Assembly (NCBI RefSeq): GCF_052030545.1
Contig: NZ_JBPDIH010000011.1
Coordinates: 62,001 to 126,000, forward strand
DNA: 64,000 nucleotides
DNA from: CANMXU01 sp052030545
Lineage (GTDB): Bacteria; Pseudomonadota; Gammaproteobacteria; Enterobacterales; Alteromonadaceae
Direction of reading: 5' to 3'
The number at the start of each line of letters is the position of its first letter. Within the stretch, counting starts at the first letter, position 1. Both the position numbers and the translations under genes were made by a program. Positions 1-9,496 of the stretch are shown piece by piece. The notes under the pieces were generated by a model. It saw nothing but the letters and a program-made list of their open reading frames with translations, was not told the origin of the DNA and did no database searches.

Positions 1-51
1 GGAAGCTCTTTATTACGTGACATATTTTTCTATACTTCTCTTTAAGCAATG

Positions 52-78
52 TTGCTTGCAATAGTTAAGCGCTATAAT
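52..78 (+). promoter_or_regulatory. Possible sigma-70 promoter of yrfG
   Basis: A perfect TATAAT hexamer lies at 73-78. A TTGCTT hexamer at 52-57 could be the -35 box, but the 15-base spacer is short. The +1 would fall about 40 bases before the yrfG start. The rest of 1-127 shows no other feature. Confidence 0.4.
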
Positions 79-127
79 TTCAGCTACGGGTAAAATTTTA
101 TTTTACATACTCTTATCATAAATCTAA

Positions 128-811
128 ATGCCGGAATTCACTATGTTTGATTGGTCAAAAATTTCAACTGTTTTGCTAGATATGGACGGAACATTACTTG
201 ATTTGCATTTTGACAACTATTTTTGGCTATGTCATTTACCACAACGCTATAGTGAATTAGCAAATATTAGCATTGCAGAGGCGAAAAAAGAGCTGCTAGG
301 CCACTATGAGAAAGTTGCCGGCACCATTGACTGGTACTGTCTAGATTATTGGACCGAACAATTAAATTTGCCCATTGTCGCTTTAAAAAGAGAAATTGAG
401 GAAAAAATCTCACTGCGCCCTGATACCTTGCCTTTTCTTGACGCGCTTAAAGCTGCCGGAAAAGAAGTGGTGCTGGTGACAAATGCTCATCCTGACAGTT
501 TGTCATTAAAAGTTGAAAAAACCGCGTTAGACCAGCATATCGACCTACTGATCTCTACCCATAAGTACGGCGTCACCAAAGAGTCGCAATCGTTATGGCA
601 ACAATTACAAGCGGATCTTAATTTTGATAACGATAAGACACTGTTTGTTGATGACAGCATTAATATTTTGGATAGCGCAAAAAAATTCGGCATTGAACAC
701 CTATTGGCGGTGGCGAACCCAGATTCACAACAAGCGCAACTGTGCGCTTCAAAGCTCAAGGGCTATAAAGCGGTAACCGACTATCGAGAGATCATTAAAG
801 CGCTTAATTAG
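128..811 (+). CDS. yrfG: GMP/IMP nucleotidase YrfG (HAD hydrolase)
   Basis: This is a HAD-superfamily phosphatase that in E. coli dephosphorylates purine mononucleotides (GMP and IMP). The catalytic DMDGTLLD motif sits near residue 18. It is followed by the family-specific FDNYFW block, a WYCLDYW block, the VTNAH motif II and the FVDDS motif with catalytic acids near residue 177. At 227 residues it has the usual length. The start is unclear: ATG 128 and ATG 143 are both in frame and neither has a good ribosome binding site. The enteric homologue has about ten residues before the TVLLD strand, which fits either. In E. coli this gene lies just before hslR-hslO; here the secretion operon lies between them on the other strand. 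Confidence 0.9.
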   Translation: MPEFTMFDWSKISTVLLDMDGTLLDLHFDNYFWLCHLPQRYSELANISIAEAKKELLGHYEKVAGTIDWYCLDYWTEQLNLPIVALKREIEEKISLRPDTLPFLDALKAAGKEVVLVTNAHPDSLSLKVEKTALDQHIDLLISTHKYGVTKESQSLWQQLQADLNFDNDKTLFVDDSINILDSAKKFGIEHLLAVANPDSQQAQLCASKLKGYKAVTDYREIIKALN

Positions 812-914
812 CCGACTTCCAGAATTTTTTAGGCTAAAATTTAAGTGGGATTTAAGCTGTTTAACAGTAGAAAGTGACAGCTAGGAATAAAAGGCAACAA
901 AAGAAGAGAAAATC

Positions 915-944
915 AAGTAGCTTATCTCAACCAATAAGCTACTT
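915..944 (-). terminator. Terminator of the gsp operon
   Basis: Perfect 11-bp inverted repeat, AAGTAGCTTAT at 915-925 and its complement at 934-944, with an 8-base loop. It lies 20 bases beyond the gspN stop. On the minus strand it is followed by a T-rich stretch, so it probably ends the type II secretion transcript. It could also act on yrfG from the other side. Confidence 0.65.
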
Positions 945-963
945 ATCAGGGTAATTTACATCG

Positions 964-1707
964 TTAAAAATTTAAGCGATAACGCCCTTGATTGTCGGCC
1001 TTGCCAATAAAAGTTAATAACGGCTTAACTTGCTCTGGAAACTTATCACCCGGCGTTAAATAGCCATTGCCAGACACCTTATTTGGCCCGCGTACATATG
1101 CTGAAAACGACAAACCTAAATTATTGTTAGGCTCAACATCAGCCACTAACGCGCCATTGTCACAACTCAACTTCGCTGATAACGCACCCAGTTTCACCGT
1201 TTCTTCAAGTGCTGTTACGCTCGCCTTTTGCCAAGTCACTTTGCCCTGTGCTGCTTGGCAAACAGGTTTCCCCATCTGGTATTCACTCATTTGTAATTGC
1301 ACATAATTATGCGCGGTAAGTGGCACCATTTGTGGTAATTGTTCGGCAATCATATTGGCGGCTACGGTAATATCAATATCGGTGGCATGAATATCAGCCA
1401 ATAAATTACTGACCGTTAGCTGCCCTTCTGGACCCGGTAACATCGCATCGCCAAACGTAATCGAAAGTTTAGGATTTAGACTCAATAACGACCAAAAGCT
1501 GGGTGTAATATTGACCTTTTGTAGCTGTGTTTGTTGATAGGTGACTTGCTCAGCGTATATTTGCCAAATAGTGCCAGAAACACCTTGAACGGTAACATCT
1601 TTAGGTAAGGTCACTTTTGACAGCACAAAACTTGCAGGCATAGTTGCCAGTACAAATACGGTGTAAAATAAAAGAAAAATTGCTCCGTAAGCAAACCACT
1701 TTTTCAT
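964..1707 (-). CDS. gspN: Type II secretion system protein GspN
   Basis: Last gene of the type II secretion operon. GspN is a bitopic inner-membrane protein found in a subset of these systems, not always essential, thought to help the inner-membrane platform. An N-terminal hydrophobic segment (residues about 7-30) is followed by a periplasmic beta-rich domain. The block VTLPKDVTVQGVSGTIW is typical of GspN, in which the strand before SGTIW is conserved. At 247 residues it matches the family. Its ATG overlaps the gspM stop by one base (TAATG arrangement), showing translational coupling. Confidence 0.88.
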   Translation of the reverse strand: MKKWFAYGAIFLLFYTVFVLATMPASFVLSKVTLPKDVTVQGVSGTIWQIYAEQVTYQQTQLQKVNITPSFWSLLSLNPKLSITFGDAMLPGPEGQLTVSNLLADIHATDIDITVAANMIAEQLPQMVPLTAHNYVQLQMSEYQMGKPVCQAAQGKVTWQKASVTALEETVKLGALSAKLSCDNGALVADVEPNNNLGLSFSAYVRGPNKVSGNGYLTPGDKFPEQVKPLLTFIGKADNQGRYRLNF

Positions 1708-2177
1708 TAATTCTTTCCTAGTTGTAAACGACGAACTTTAACAATACCCGCTTCATCGGTGTTACTTAAATCAATAGATTTAACCGACAAACCTTCTGCT
1801 ATCGCAAGCTGATCTAACCAATTTAAAAAACGACTAAACACAACCTGATCAATCCATACTTGAATATCGTCACCTTGCGGCTGGATACGGGTAATTAAAA
1901 TGTTATGACGACGTGCTGTTCGATTAATAATGCTTGATAAACTGCCGCTGCTTTTAGTCGCAGTTTGGTTATTACTGTTAGCTGCAATAAGCGCCGTTTT
2001 TTCCTTAACCCAACCCAATAACTCTTGTTGGCTTGCCAGTTTTTTGCTGGTTTTTTCAATACCACTATTAATCGGCTGCCACACTAAGTTATAGGCAAGA
2101 AAAATCAAGACAAAAACAGCCATTGCAGCGGTAAGTGTTTGCTCTCGTTTATTAAGTTGTTGCCATTTTTCTTTCAC
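1707..2177 (-). CDS. gspM: Type II secretion system protein GspM
   Basis: Inner-membrane platform protein that pairs with GspL. A short cytosolic start (MKEKWQQLNKREQ) leads into one transmembrane helix at about residues 15-33, then a periplasmic coiled coil and a small ferredoxin-like domain. The motif LVWQPI just after the helix and the C-terminal WLDQLA segment are typical of GspM. The 156-residue length is normal. It begins two bases after the gspL stop, and its own stop is shared with the gspN start. Confidence 0.88.
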   Translation of the reverse strand: MKEKWQQLNKREQTLTAAMAVFVLIFLAYNLVWQPINSGIEKTSKKLASQQELLGWVKEKTALIAANSNNQTATKSSGSLSSIINRTARRHNILITRIQPQGDDIQVWIDQVVFSRFLNWLDQLAIAEGLSVKSIDLSNTDEAGIVKVRRLQLGKN

Positions 2178-2179
2178 AA

Positions 2180-3394
2180 TTAACCCTTAATACTGAATGA
2201 ACCAGAAACTTTATCACCTTGGTTACTTTGTGAACCTTGGCTAACATCTAGTTTGGCATTTTCTAGTTCGACTTTAAAACGTTCAAAACTTTGGTAATCT
2301 TGCCCTAGCGCTTGAATACGAATTTCATTACGTTTGCTGTCAAACTTTAATGTTTGTGGACGAAGCTCTGGTACTTTGGCAAAGGCAGGCTCTACTTTTA
2401 ACAGTAAGGAAACAAAGTTATCACCACCTGAACTTTGCATAATATCGCCTAGCTTTTGCCTGACGATAGGCTTAATAGTATTCACCCGTACCCGTTTAGT
2501 CGTAGGAAAAGCTTTTTTATAGGTTTCGATAATTTGCTGTTCAACTGCAGCTTGTTGATTATTAAGTTGCCACAACTGACCGCCTTTGATCGCCACTTGC
2601 AAACACAGTGCAAACACCGCAATGCCTGCCACCCATAGCCAGGTAGATAACGTTGCCGAATGTGCTTTTTTAACCTGAAATTCACCCTGAAGTAAGTTAA
2701 AACTCTGCTCACTGGCATGTTTTGCTAATAGCGCCATAGGTAACTCTGGCGCTTGTTCATTTAACGCAAGTATTCCATCTTCAACTTCCGGCAAAGGTGA
2801 ATAATTGTTAATGGTTAAATCGTCATGATCACGCTGCCATTGTGTGGCAATAATCGACCAAGCATTGTTGTCGATTGTTTGTCCTTGCCACTGCCCTTGT
2901 CGAACAATAACTTGCTCACCTAAACCAATCGCATTGTAGCCTTCTGCTGCTACTGGCATTGCCAAAACGTCAGGCAACATAGTGCGACAAAATATATTCG
3001 CTTGTGCAAGCCACGCTTGCCATTGCTCTAACTGATGATAAGCAACACCAGCGACAAAGCAATTTTCACCGGCGTCGTTTTTCGCTAAGTTGTGATAGGC
3101 AAAAAACAATTCATCGACATCTTGCGCTAAATCGTCTTCAAGCATGTAAGGTGCGGCTAAGCGAATCGCGCGACTTGAATTGCCCGGCACGGTCAGCGAC
3201 TTTAAGGCAACATCGCATCCTGGCACAAATACCGTGGTGGTGCGCGATTGTGATTTTTCGGTCAACTCACTTAATTCATCAGCACTGGCTAATTCACCAC
3301 TGGCGATAATTTCTTTTGCAGCAGCCGACCAAATCAGCCAATGAATTTTATCTTCGGCTTTACTTCCTAAGCGAATAAATAAAGTTTCACTCAT
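2180..3394 (-). CDS. gspL: Type II secretion system protein GspL
   Basis: Links the cytoplasmic ATPase GspE to the membrane platform. The N-terminal two-thirds is the cytoplasmic actin-like domain (starting MSETLFIRLG, with the VPGCDVALKSLTVPG segment near residue 56). A transmembrane helix follows at about residues 245-265 (WLWVAGIAVFALCLQVAI), then a periplasmic domain resembling that of GspM. Its length of 404 residues is usual. The ATG overlaps the gspK stop by one base. Confidence 0.9.
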   Translation of the reverse strand: MSETLFIRLGSKAEDKIHWLIWSAAAKEIIASGELASADELSELTEKSQSRTTTVFVPGCDVALKSLTVPGNSSRAIRLAAPYMLEDDLAQDVDELFFAYHNLAKNDAGENCFVAGVAYHQLEQWQAWLAQANIFCRTMLPDVLAMPVAAEGYNAIGLGEQVIVRQGQWQGQTIDNNAWSIIATQWQRDHDDLTINNYSPLPEVEDGILALNEQAPELPMALLAKHASEQSFNLLQGEFQVKKAHSATLSTWLWVAGIAVFALCLQVAIKGGQLWQLNNQQAAVEQQIIETYKKAFPTTKRVRVNTIKPIVRQKLGDIMQSSGGDNFVSLLLKVEPAFAKVPELRPQTLKFDSKRNEIRIQALGQDYQSFERFKVELENAKLDVSQGSQSNQGDKVSGSFSIKG

Positions 3395-4506
3395 TAAAAA
3401 CGTCCTACGCTACGACTAATTACGGTAATTTTTTTACCTTTATCCGAGACTTGCATCAACGAATTTAACGTAAAAAAGCTATTATTAAAACTGGTTGTTG
3501 CTTTTAGTGAGAAATACTCACTGGCAACAGTAAATAAGGCTTGTATATTTTGATTCGACGCTAAGTCTTTCATCTCTGAGCTTGCGAAAAAATCGTTAAT
3601 ATTTTCATAACCTTCCTCAGGCCTTGCTGACAAAATTTGCTCAGCATCATCTTGATTCTTATCTAAAATTGCGGCAAGTAACAACGCATTTTCTGAATCT
3701 ATGGTATTGATATTAATTTTATTTAGACTGTTGTCAGGCAAAACACAGACATAATCCTTTAATGCATTAATCACTGGTACGGTGAAATGTTCAATCACAC
3801 GTAATTCATTGACACTAGCAAGCATGTTATTAGCAGCTAAATATGGAAATTCTTTTGCAGCGTAATCGTTATCTTCCGCGCCGCCAACACTATTAATACT
3901 GCTATCTTGATCTAACCAGTCTATTAAAGCATCAACCATGCTTTCTGCTTCAAATGAGCTGACACCTTCAACTTCAAGTAAAACAATTAAACGCTCTAAG
4001 ACATCTTCAGGTTTGGCAGATACTTTGGCGCCCGCCCCTGTGCCATTGCCCGCGCCAGAACTATTGCCACTTCCTGAGCTTGTGTCATTCTCTGAATCGG
4101 TGCCATTGTCTGAATTTACCCCATTTCCTATGCCAGATCCGTTTCCTGAACCTGCGCCATTGGCACGCAGCGCATTTAAATTAAAACACGATTGTGCGTC
4201 AGTAATTTCACCGGTTATTTGTCCAAAAGCAACCGGAAAACTGGTTTCGCCTTGCGCCCAAATTTGCCCTAAATGATTAACATCAGGATCATCTTTAAAG
4301 GTTTGCAGCAACACCCTTTTGGTAAAGGCTTCGGCGCTCATCGCATACCAATAGGCTTGCTGGTTAAAATCGATATTGGCAGTGCGCTGCATTTGCAATT
4401 GCAAACGTGAGGTCATTTGTGTCGCTAATATCGACGCTAATGCCACAATCAGTAACACCGTAATTAGGGCAACACCTTGTTGCGGTTTTTTATACAAAGG
4501 GCGCAT
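3394..4506 (-). CDS. gspK: Type II secretion minor pseudopilin GspK
   Basis: Tip pseudopilin of the type II secretion pseudopilus. It has the prepilin-like leader ending QQG, then VALITVLLIVALAS, without the Glu at position 5 of the mature protein; this absence is characteristic of GspK. The large alpha domain with the NLNALR segment and the C-terminal KININT region are recognisable. Residues 115-160 are a low-complexity Gly/Ser/Asn/Asp insert not expected in the folded domain (see findings). Length is 370 residues, a little above the usual size because of the insert. Start and stop are coupled by one-base overlaps with gspJ and gspL. Confidence 0.92.
   Translation of the reverse strand: MRPLYKKPQQGVALITVLLIVALASILATQMTSRLQLQMQRTANIDFNQQAYWYAMSAEAFTKRVLLQTFKDDPDVNHLGQIWAQGETSFPVAFGQITGEITDAQSCFNLNALRANGAGSGNGSGIGNGVNSDNGTDSENDTSSGSGNSSGAGNGTGAGAKVSAKPEDVLERLIVLLEVEGVSSFEAESMVDALIDWLDQDSSINSVGGAEDNDYAAKEFPYLAANNMLASVNELRVIEHFTVPVINALKDYVCVLPDNSLNKININTIDSENALLLAAILDKNQDDAEQILSARPEEGYENINDFFASSEMKDLASNQNIQALFTVASEYFSLKATTSFNNSFFTLNSLMQVSDKGKKITVISRSVGRF
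4027..4164 (-). repeat. Low-complexity Gly/Ser/Asn insert in gspK
   Basis: DNA encoding GspK residues 115-160, a run made almost only of Gly, Ser, Asn, Ala, Asp and Thr with degenerate GNGSG-like units. It lies just after the conserved FNLNALR segment, so it probably forms a flexible surface loop. Confidence 0.75.
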
Positions 4507-5138
4507 TAATTAGACCCTTTTGCAGGATCACCCGCCACTAAAAATTGGCGGCGAATAATGCCAAAATCTTGGGTTTCAATTTCCATCGCAATCGCAAATG
4601 GTAGGGTATTGCCTGCTAATTTATCACGCCAGTCTTCACCATCATGAAATTCAAAGCTAATATTATCGACCAAGGTAATTAACGGTCTAACTTTTGGCTC
4701 CTCGCCAACAACTGCATCAACAAAGTTAAAGTGCACCCGCTCTAAGACATTGTCGTTAATTTGATAACCAACCGACTGCATATCACTGCGCGGCAGCATT
4801 AAACCGGGGTTTGACCAACCACTGCGAACAAAGCCTATTGCTTGCGTGCTAGTTGAAAAACTGTCGTCGTCGGTATGAATAAAACCGTCTAGCGCTTCTT
4901 CACCATTTAAACGAATTCGGCGACGGGCGATTTGAATAAAATCTCGTTCAATAATTAAAAATGCACGTTGCAACTCATTGAGTCGCTCGGTTTTCATTTT
5001 TGATTTTTCATCACCTTTGATCACTGAGTCTAAAATGGTGATCCCTGCCAGACTCACCACAGAAAAAATAGCAATCGCAAGTAAGACTTCAATAAAAGTA
5101 AAACCTTGCTGGCGGCTTTGGTACGATTTAAAAGCCAT
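4506..5138 (-). CDS. gspJ: Type II secretion minor pseudopilin GspJ
   Basis: Minor pseudopilin of the tip complex with GspI and GspK. The leader ends in QQG and the mature protein begins FTFIEVLLAIAIFS, with Glu at position 5, the standard prepilin peptidase site. The body contains the ERDFIQI segment after the helix and a C-terminal RRQFLVAGD strand as in other GspJ proteins. Its 210 residues are normal for the family. It lies two bases after gspI and overlaps gspK by one base. The prepilin peptidase itself (GspO/PilD) is not in this window. Confidence 0.92.
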   Translation of the reverse strand: MAFKSYQSRQQGFTFIEVLLAIAIFSVVSLAGITILDSVIKGDEKSKMKTERLNELQRAFLIIERDFIQIARRRIRLNGEEALDGFIHTDDDSFSTSTQAIGFVRSGWSNPGLMLPRSDMQSVGYQINDNVLERVHFNFVDAVVGEEPKVRPLITLVDNISFEFHDGEDWRDKLAGNTLPFAIAMEIETQDFGIIRRQFLVAGDPAKGSN

Positions 5139-5140
5139 GA

Positions 5141-5533
5141 CTAAGGTGTGGCCTGTGCAATATAGGTGGTTAACGACGAAATCGGTTTTTCGGCTTTTTC
5201 ATCTAAACGCACTTCAATTTCAACCGAGCGCATAGTTTTATCGGTAGTTTTTAATACTTTTTGTTGCCAGTACCAGTCTCGCCCAGCTAATTCTACTTTA
5301 CCTTTTTTATTGTTTTTTGGTGGCCAAGTACTATCAAGCGTCACTTCCACTAATTGGTTAGAAGCAACCCAATTAGCAAGCATGCGATTTTCTAAATGAT
5401 TCAAACTGGTAAAATTATTTTGTGCTGCGCTTAACAGTGCTATGCCTGCAATTGAAAATACCGCCATCGCCAGCAGCACTTCTAACAAGGTAAAGCCTTT
5501 AGTTTTTGCTCTTGCTGCGAAAAACCTAATCAT
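5141..5533 (-). CDS. gspI: Type II secretion minor pseudopilin GspI
   Basis: Small minor pseudopilin, 130 residues. The leader ends KTKG and the mature helix starts FTLLEVLLAMAVFS with Glu at position 5. The NWVASNQLVE segment is a strong GspI signature, as is the later W-rich strand. Its start overlaps the end of gspH by eight bases, showing tight coupling. Confidence 0.92.
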   Translation of the reverse strand: MIRFFAARAKTKGFTLLEVLLAMAVFSIAGIALLSAAQNNFTSLNHLENRMLANWVASNQLVEVTLDSTWPPKNNKKGKVELAGRDWYWQQKVLKTTDKTMRSVEIEVRLDEKAEKPISSLTTYIAQATP

Positions 5534-6200
5534 CTAAGGTCGGTCCTTCTATGATTAATGGTGTTGAATAGACACCCGTAACACGATAAGCCAAGTCTTG
5601 CTCAATTAAGCTGTCATCTTCAAAACTAAAAGTAATGCTAAACGGGGTAATATCGCCGCCGGAAAGAATGTATACCTGCGGGACAATTTTCTTTTTCTTC
5701 TTATCTTCGCTATTTTTGTCTTCGTTATTGTCGTCGTCATCTTCATCATTGTCATAAGATAAAAACTCTTCATCATCTTCTGAATTGAAGGTTTTGGCAT
5801 CAAATAATAACGGCTCGTCAATGGGTAAGTCTTCCAATTCAACTTCAGCAATTACGCCTTCAGGCAAGGTAACTTCGGTAAGAATCGGCTGCTCAGGAAT
5901 TTCGCTCCAGCCAGTGCCATCGTAACCTAAAAATCGATAACTGTTTTTATCAACCACAACGCCAATTTCAACATTGTTGAGCATGGAATATTCTGCCGCA
6001 ATGTCAAAAATGCCCGCAAAGCGGGCACTGGTTTTTTCTAACACTTTATCTGGTTCATTAGTATTAAGGTTAAATTGAATAGCACTTGCCATTAAACCAA
6101 TTAACACAATCACCAGCATGACTTCAATCAGCGTAAATCCCGATAAATTTCGCTTAACTAAACCATTTTTGATCGCAGAAGTTTGCTGGGCTGATTTCAT
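5526..6200 (-). CDS. gspH: Type II secretion minor pseudopilin GspH
   Basis: Minor pseudopilin. The leader is long (about 21 residues, ending LSG) and the mature helix begins FTLIEVMLVIVLIG with Glu at position 5. The C-terminal beta domain has the VYILSGGDITPF segment typical of GspH. Residues 139-171 form a strongly acidic stretch followed by five lysines, placed in a loop before that strand; this makes the protein longer (224 residues) than most GspH. The gene follows gspG by 28 bases. Confidence 0.9.
   Translation of the reverse strand: MKSAQQTSAIKNGLVKRNLSGFTLIEVMLVIVLIGLMASAIQFNLNTNEPDKVLEKTSARFAGIFDIAAEYSMLNNVEIGVVVDKNSYRFLGYDGTGWSEIPEQPILTEVTLPEGVIAEVELEDLPIDEPLLFDAKTFNSEDDEEFLSYDNDEDDDDNNEDKNSEDKKKKKIVPQVYILSGGDITPFSITFSFEDDSLIEQDLAYRVTGVYSTPLIIEGPTLDD
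5688..5786 (-). repeat. Acidic/lysine low-complexity insert in gspH
   Basis: Encodes GspH residues 139-171, dominated by Asp, Glu and Asn and ending in a short Lys run. It interrupts the beta domain between two conserved strands. Confidence 0.7.
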
Positions 6201-6228
6201 AACACATTAACCAAATCACCTAATAGGC

Positions 6229-6669
6229 TTATTGGTAGTCACCTAAGTTCCAGTTACCGATGTCGTCATCAGTGCCCGGCTCGCCATCAGGACCCATTGA
6301 AAACAAGTCATATTTACCGTTTTCGCCTGGGTTTAATAACTGATACTCGTTGCCCCACGGATCGTTAGGTAAACGTTTTACGTAACCACCTTCTTGGAAG
6401 CGACGTGGTAACGGCTCAATGTCTGTTTCTTCAACTAAAGCTTCTAACCCTTGCTCTGTTGTTGGGTAATTGTAGTTATCAAGCTTGTACATGCTCACTG
6501 AATTTTCCAATGCAGTAATATCTTGTACCGCTTTTTGCATATTGGCTTTCTCTTGGCTACCCATTAAGTTTGGTACCACCATGCTGGCTAAAATACCTAA
6601 AATTACGATAACAACCATAACTTCTAATAAGGTGAAACCTTGTTGCGATTTAACTGTTAATTTTTTCAT
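6229..6669 (-). CDS. gspG: Type II secretion major pseudopilin GspG
   Basis: Major subunit of the pseudopilus that acts as a piston in secretion. The leader ends SQQG; the mature protein starts FTLLEVMVVIVILG with Glu at position 5. The body contains YKLDNYNYPTTEQGL and the C-terminal DLFSMGPDGEPGTDDDI calcium-binding loop, both hallmarks of GspG. The length of 146 residues is exact for the family. There are 50 bases between it and gspF upstream. Confidence 0.96.
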   Translation of the reverse strand: MKKLTVKSQQGFTLLEVMVVIVILGILASMVVPNLMGSQEKANMQKAVQDITALENSVSMYKLDNYNYPTTEQGLEALVEETDIEPLPRRFQEGGYVKRLPNDPWGNEYQLLNPGENGKYDLFSMGPDGEPGTDDDIGNWNLGDYQ

Positions 6670-6719
6670 ATTTGCGTTCCTACTACGTAAAATTTTTATC
6701 AGAAGATAAACTTAAATGC

Positions 6720-7943
6720 TTAACCACCCACTAGGGTATTAAGTTGCAATATTGGTTGTAATATTGCCATAACGATAAAGAGTACCACACATGCCATCGA
6801 CACCATAAGTGCAGGTTCAAATGCTTTAAGTGATATCGCCACCAAGGCTTCAAATTCACGATCTTGGTTGTCGGCTGCACGTCCTAACATATGCTCTAAT
6901 TGCCCTGATTTTTCACCACTGGCGATCATATGCAGCATCATAGGTGGAAAGAGCTTGGTTTGCTCTAGCGATAAACGCAAACTTGAACCTTCACGCACTT
7001 TATCACCAGCTTCTGCGACTCTTTTTTTAATGTATAAATTTTCTAATACTTCACCGGAAATGCGCATGCTTTCTAATAAAGGCACAGCACTGGCGGTTAA
7101 AATACTCAACGTTCGGGCAAACCGCGCAGTATTAATACCACGAGCGACTTTACCAATACCGGGTAAGTGTAATAGCCGTTGATGAAACTTTAATTTAAAA
7201 CTGGGCTTTTTCATTAACTGACCAAAAATAAAACCACAGGCGATTATCAGCAATAAAATAACCAAGCCGTAAGCGCGCAAAAAGTCGCTACTGGCAATTA
7301 AAAACTGAGTCGTACCAGGCAGGTTTTGCCCCATATGTTCAAACTGACCGACAATTTTAGGCACTACCGCAGTTAATAAAATTGCGATAACACCAACGGC
7401 AACTACCGTCATGATGATTGGATAAACCAAGGCTTGTATCAATTGTGAACGCATTTGTTGGCGCTGCTCGGTGTAATCTGCCAAACGGTTCAGCACTTTC
7501 TCAAGATGACCAGATTTTTCACCTGCCGCCACCATAGAGCGATATAAGTGGCTAAAAATTTGTGGATATTCTGCCATGCTTTCAGCTAAACCATAGCCTT
7601 CGGTCACTTTTGTTCGAACCGCCATGACCATACTTGTTAATGAGTTTTTATCACACTGCTCGGCAACCGCTAATAACGACTCTTCAAGTGGTAGTCCCGA
7701 CTCAACCAAGGTGGCTAATTGACGCGTTAATAAAGCAAGCTCTGCAGCAGATACTTTTTTACGTGTGCCAAATGCTGAGGTACCTTTTGATTGTTTATGC
7801 TTTTTTAAGCTTTCGGTTACTTCAATCGGCATTAAGCCTTGTTCGCGCAGTAAGCTGCGAACATGGCGTGGCGTATCACCCTCGATGACGCCTTTTTTGG
7901 TTTTGCCGCGGTTATCTACCGCTTGATAATCAAATGCTGCCAT
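6720..7943 (-). CDS. gspF: Type II secretion inner-membrane protein GspF
   Basis: Polytopic platform protein. Two homologous T2SF cytoplasmic domains (about residues 75-195 and 275-395) are separated by membrane helices at about 170-195, 225-245 and 375-400. The N-terminus MAAFDYQAVDNRGKTKKGV and the VAAGEKSG and IASGEKSG repeats are diagnostic of the GspF/PilC family. Its 407 residues are the standard length. It begins 12 bases after gspE. Confidence 0.96.
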   Translation of the reverse strand: MAAFDYQAVDNRGKTKKGVIEGDTPRHVRSLLREQGLMPIEVTESLKKHKQSKGTSAFGTRKKVSAAELALLTRQLATLVESGLPLEESLLAVAEQCDKNSLTSMVMAVRTKVTEGYGLAESMAEYPQIFSHLYRSMVAAGEKSGHLEKVLNRLADYTEQRQQMRSQLIQALVYPIIMTVVAVGVIAILLTAVVPKIVGQFEHMGQNLPGTTQFLIASSDFLRAYGLVILLLIIACGFIFGQLMKKPSFKLKFHQRLLHLPGIGKVARGINTARFARTLSILTASAVPLLESMRISGEVLENLYIKKRVAEAGDKVREGSSLRLSLEQTKLFPPMMLHMIASGEKSGQLEHMLGRAADNQDREFEALVAISLKAFEPALMVSMACVVLFIVMAILQPILQLNTLVGG

Positions 7944-7955
7944 TAGTCTGCCCCG

Positions 7956-9494
7956 TTAATCTTCACGGGTAACACGTAGCACTTCTTCCAAAGTGGTAAT
8001 GCCTAACATGACTTTATCAAAACCATCGCGACGAATGCTTGGTGTGGTTTTACGCACAAGCTTTTCAATTGCTTGCTCACCTTTACCGTTATGAATAAGC
8101 TCACGTACTTTGTCGTCAACCACTAATAATTCATGAATACCGGTTCGTCCCTTGTAACCTTTAAAATTACACTCGCTACAGCCAATAGCGCGATAAATCG
8201 GTGCTTTATTATTGGCAGGCAAGGCTAATAAATGCATTTCTTCTTCGTCAGGCAAATGCTCTTCACGACAATGCGGACATAAGGTACGCACTAATCGTTG
8301 TGCGAGTACACCGAGTAAGCTTGACGAAAGTAAAAACGGTTCAACGCCCATATCTTCCATACGAGTAATGGCACCAGAAGCCGTATTAGTATGTAGGGTC
8401 GATAATACTAAGTGACCGGTTAAACTCGCTTGCACTGAAATTTGCGCCGTTTCTAAATCTCGAATTTCACCCACCATGACCACATCGGGATCTTGTCGTA
8501 AAATTGCGCGTAAACCACGAGCAAAGGTCATGTCAACTTTGGTATTTACTTGGGTTTGGCCTATGCCTTCTATTGCATACTCGATTGGATCTTCTACGGT
8601 TAATACGTTGCGCTCTCTGGAGTCAATTTGAGAAAGGCCCGCATAAAGTGTGGTACTTTTACCTGAACCTGTTGGTCCGGTCACCAAAATAATGCCGTGT
8701 GGCTTTTCGATAAGATCTGAAAAAATATGACGATTGTTTTCCGTCATACCTAAATCTTGTAAATCTAAGCGTGCTGAGTTTTTATCAAGCAAACGCAATA
8801 CCACACGTTCGCCATGTCCGGTAGGCATAGTTGAAACACGAACATCAACCGCACGACCGGCAATTTTTAATGAAATACGGCCATCTTGCGGAATACGTTT
8901 TTCAGCAATATCAAGTTTTGCCATAACCTTAATACGCGATACCAGCAGCGATGCCAACTTACGGTTAGGTTTAAGTACTTCACGTAAAACACCATCAACG
9001 CGAAAACGTATTTGCAAGGCTTGTTCAAACGTTTCGATATGAATATCTGACGCTTGGTCTTTAATCGCTTCGCTTAACATTGCATTGATCAGCTTAATGA
9101 TCGGCGCATCATCTTCATTTTCAAGCAAGTCTTCGGTTTCTGTCATTTCATCGGCAAGGGAATATAAGTCCACTTCATTACCGATGTTTTCCATCATTTG
9201 TTTAGCTTCTGAAGAATCTTGCTGATAACCAATCGTTAAGGTTTGTTCAAACGCTTCTGGGCTTAAAATATCAAAAGTGAACGGCTGACGAACCATGCGG
9301 CGCACTTCGGAAATAATTTCTGGCGATACGTCAGCACGGCAATGTAACACATAGCCAGATGCTTGCTGACTAATGAATACACTGTGGCGTTTAGCAAAAC
9401 CAAATGGCAACATTAACTGTGGTGTTACTTGGGCTTGCTCACTGTCTTCAATGGCTGAACTTTCAATCGCCAAACTATGCTCAATATCACTCAT
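7956..9494 (-). CDS. gspE: Type II secretion ATPase GspE
   Basis: Cytoplasmic hexameric ATPase that powers pseudopilus assembly. It has an N-terminal GspL-binding domain, the Walker A motif GPTGSGKST, an Asp box, the Walker B region [12 protein letters not shown] and the His box [11 protein letters not shown]-terminal tetracysteine zinc finger (CPHC and CSEC pairs) marks it as a GspE/PilB type ATPase. Its length is 512 residues. It starts two bases after the gspD stop. Confidence 0.96.
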   Translation of the reverse strand: MSDIEHSLAIESSAIEDSEQAQVTPQLMLPFGFAKRHSVFISQQASGYVLHCRADVSPEIISEVRRMVRQPFTFDILSPEAFEQTLTIGYQQDSSEAKQMMENIGNEVDLYSLADEMTETEDLLENEDDAPIIKLINAMLSEAIKDQASDIHIETFEQALQIRFRVDGVLREVLKPNRKLASLLVSRIKVMAKLDIAEKRIPQDGRISLKIAGRAVDVRVSTMPTGHGERVVLRLLDKNSARLDLQDLGMTENNRHIFSDLIEKPHGIILVTGPTGSGKSTTLYAGLSQIDSRERNVLTVEDPIEYAIEGIGQTQVNTKVDMTFARGLRAILRQDPDVVMVGEIRDLETAQISVQASLTGHLVLSTLHTNTASGAITRMEDMGVEPFLLSSSLLGVLAQRLVRTLCPHCREEHLPDEEEMHLLALPANNKAPIYRAIGCSECNFKGYKGRTGIHELLVVDDKVRELIHNGKGEQAIEKLVRKTTPSIRRDGFDKVMLGITTLEEVLRVTRED

Positions 9495-9496
9495 GA

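Noticed and set aside
3938..4276. Plus-strand Pro/Ser-rich ORF
   Set aside because: Antisense shadow of the low-complexity part of gspK.
5606..5851. Second minus-strand ORF rich in Met, Thr and Lys inside gspH
   Set aside because: Out-of-frame reading of the acidic insert in gspH.
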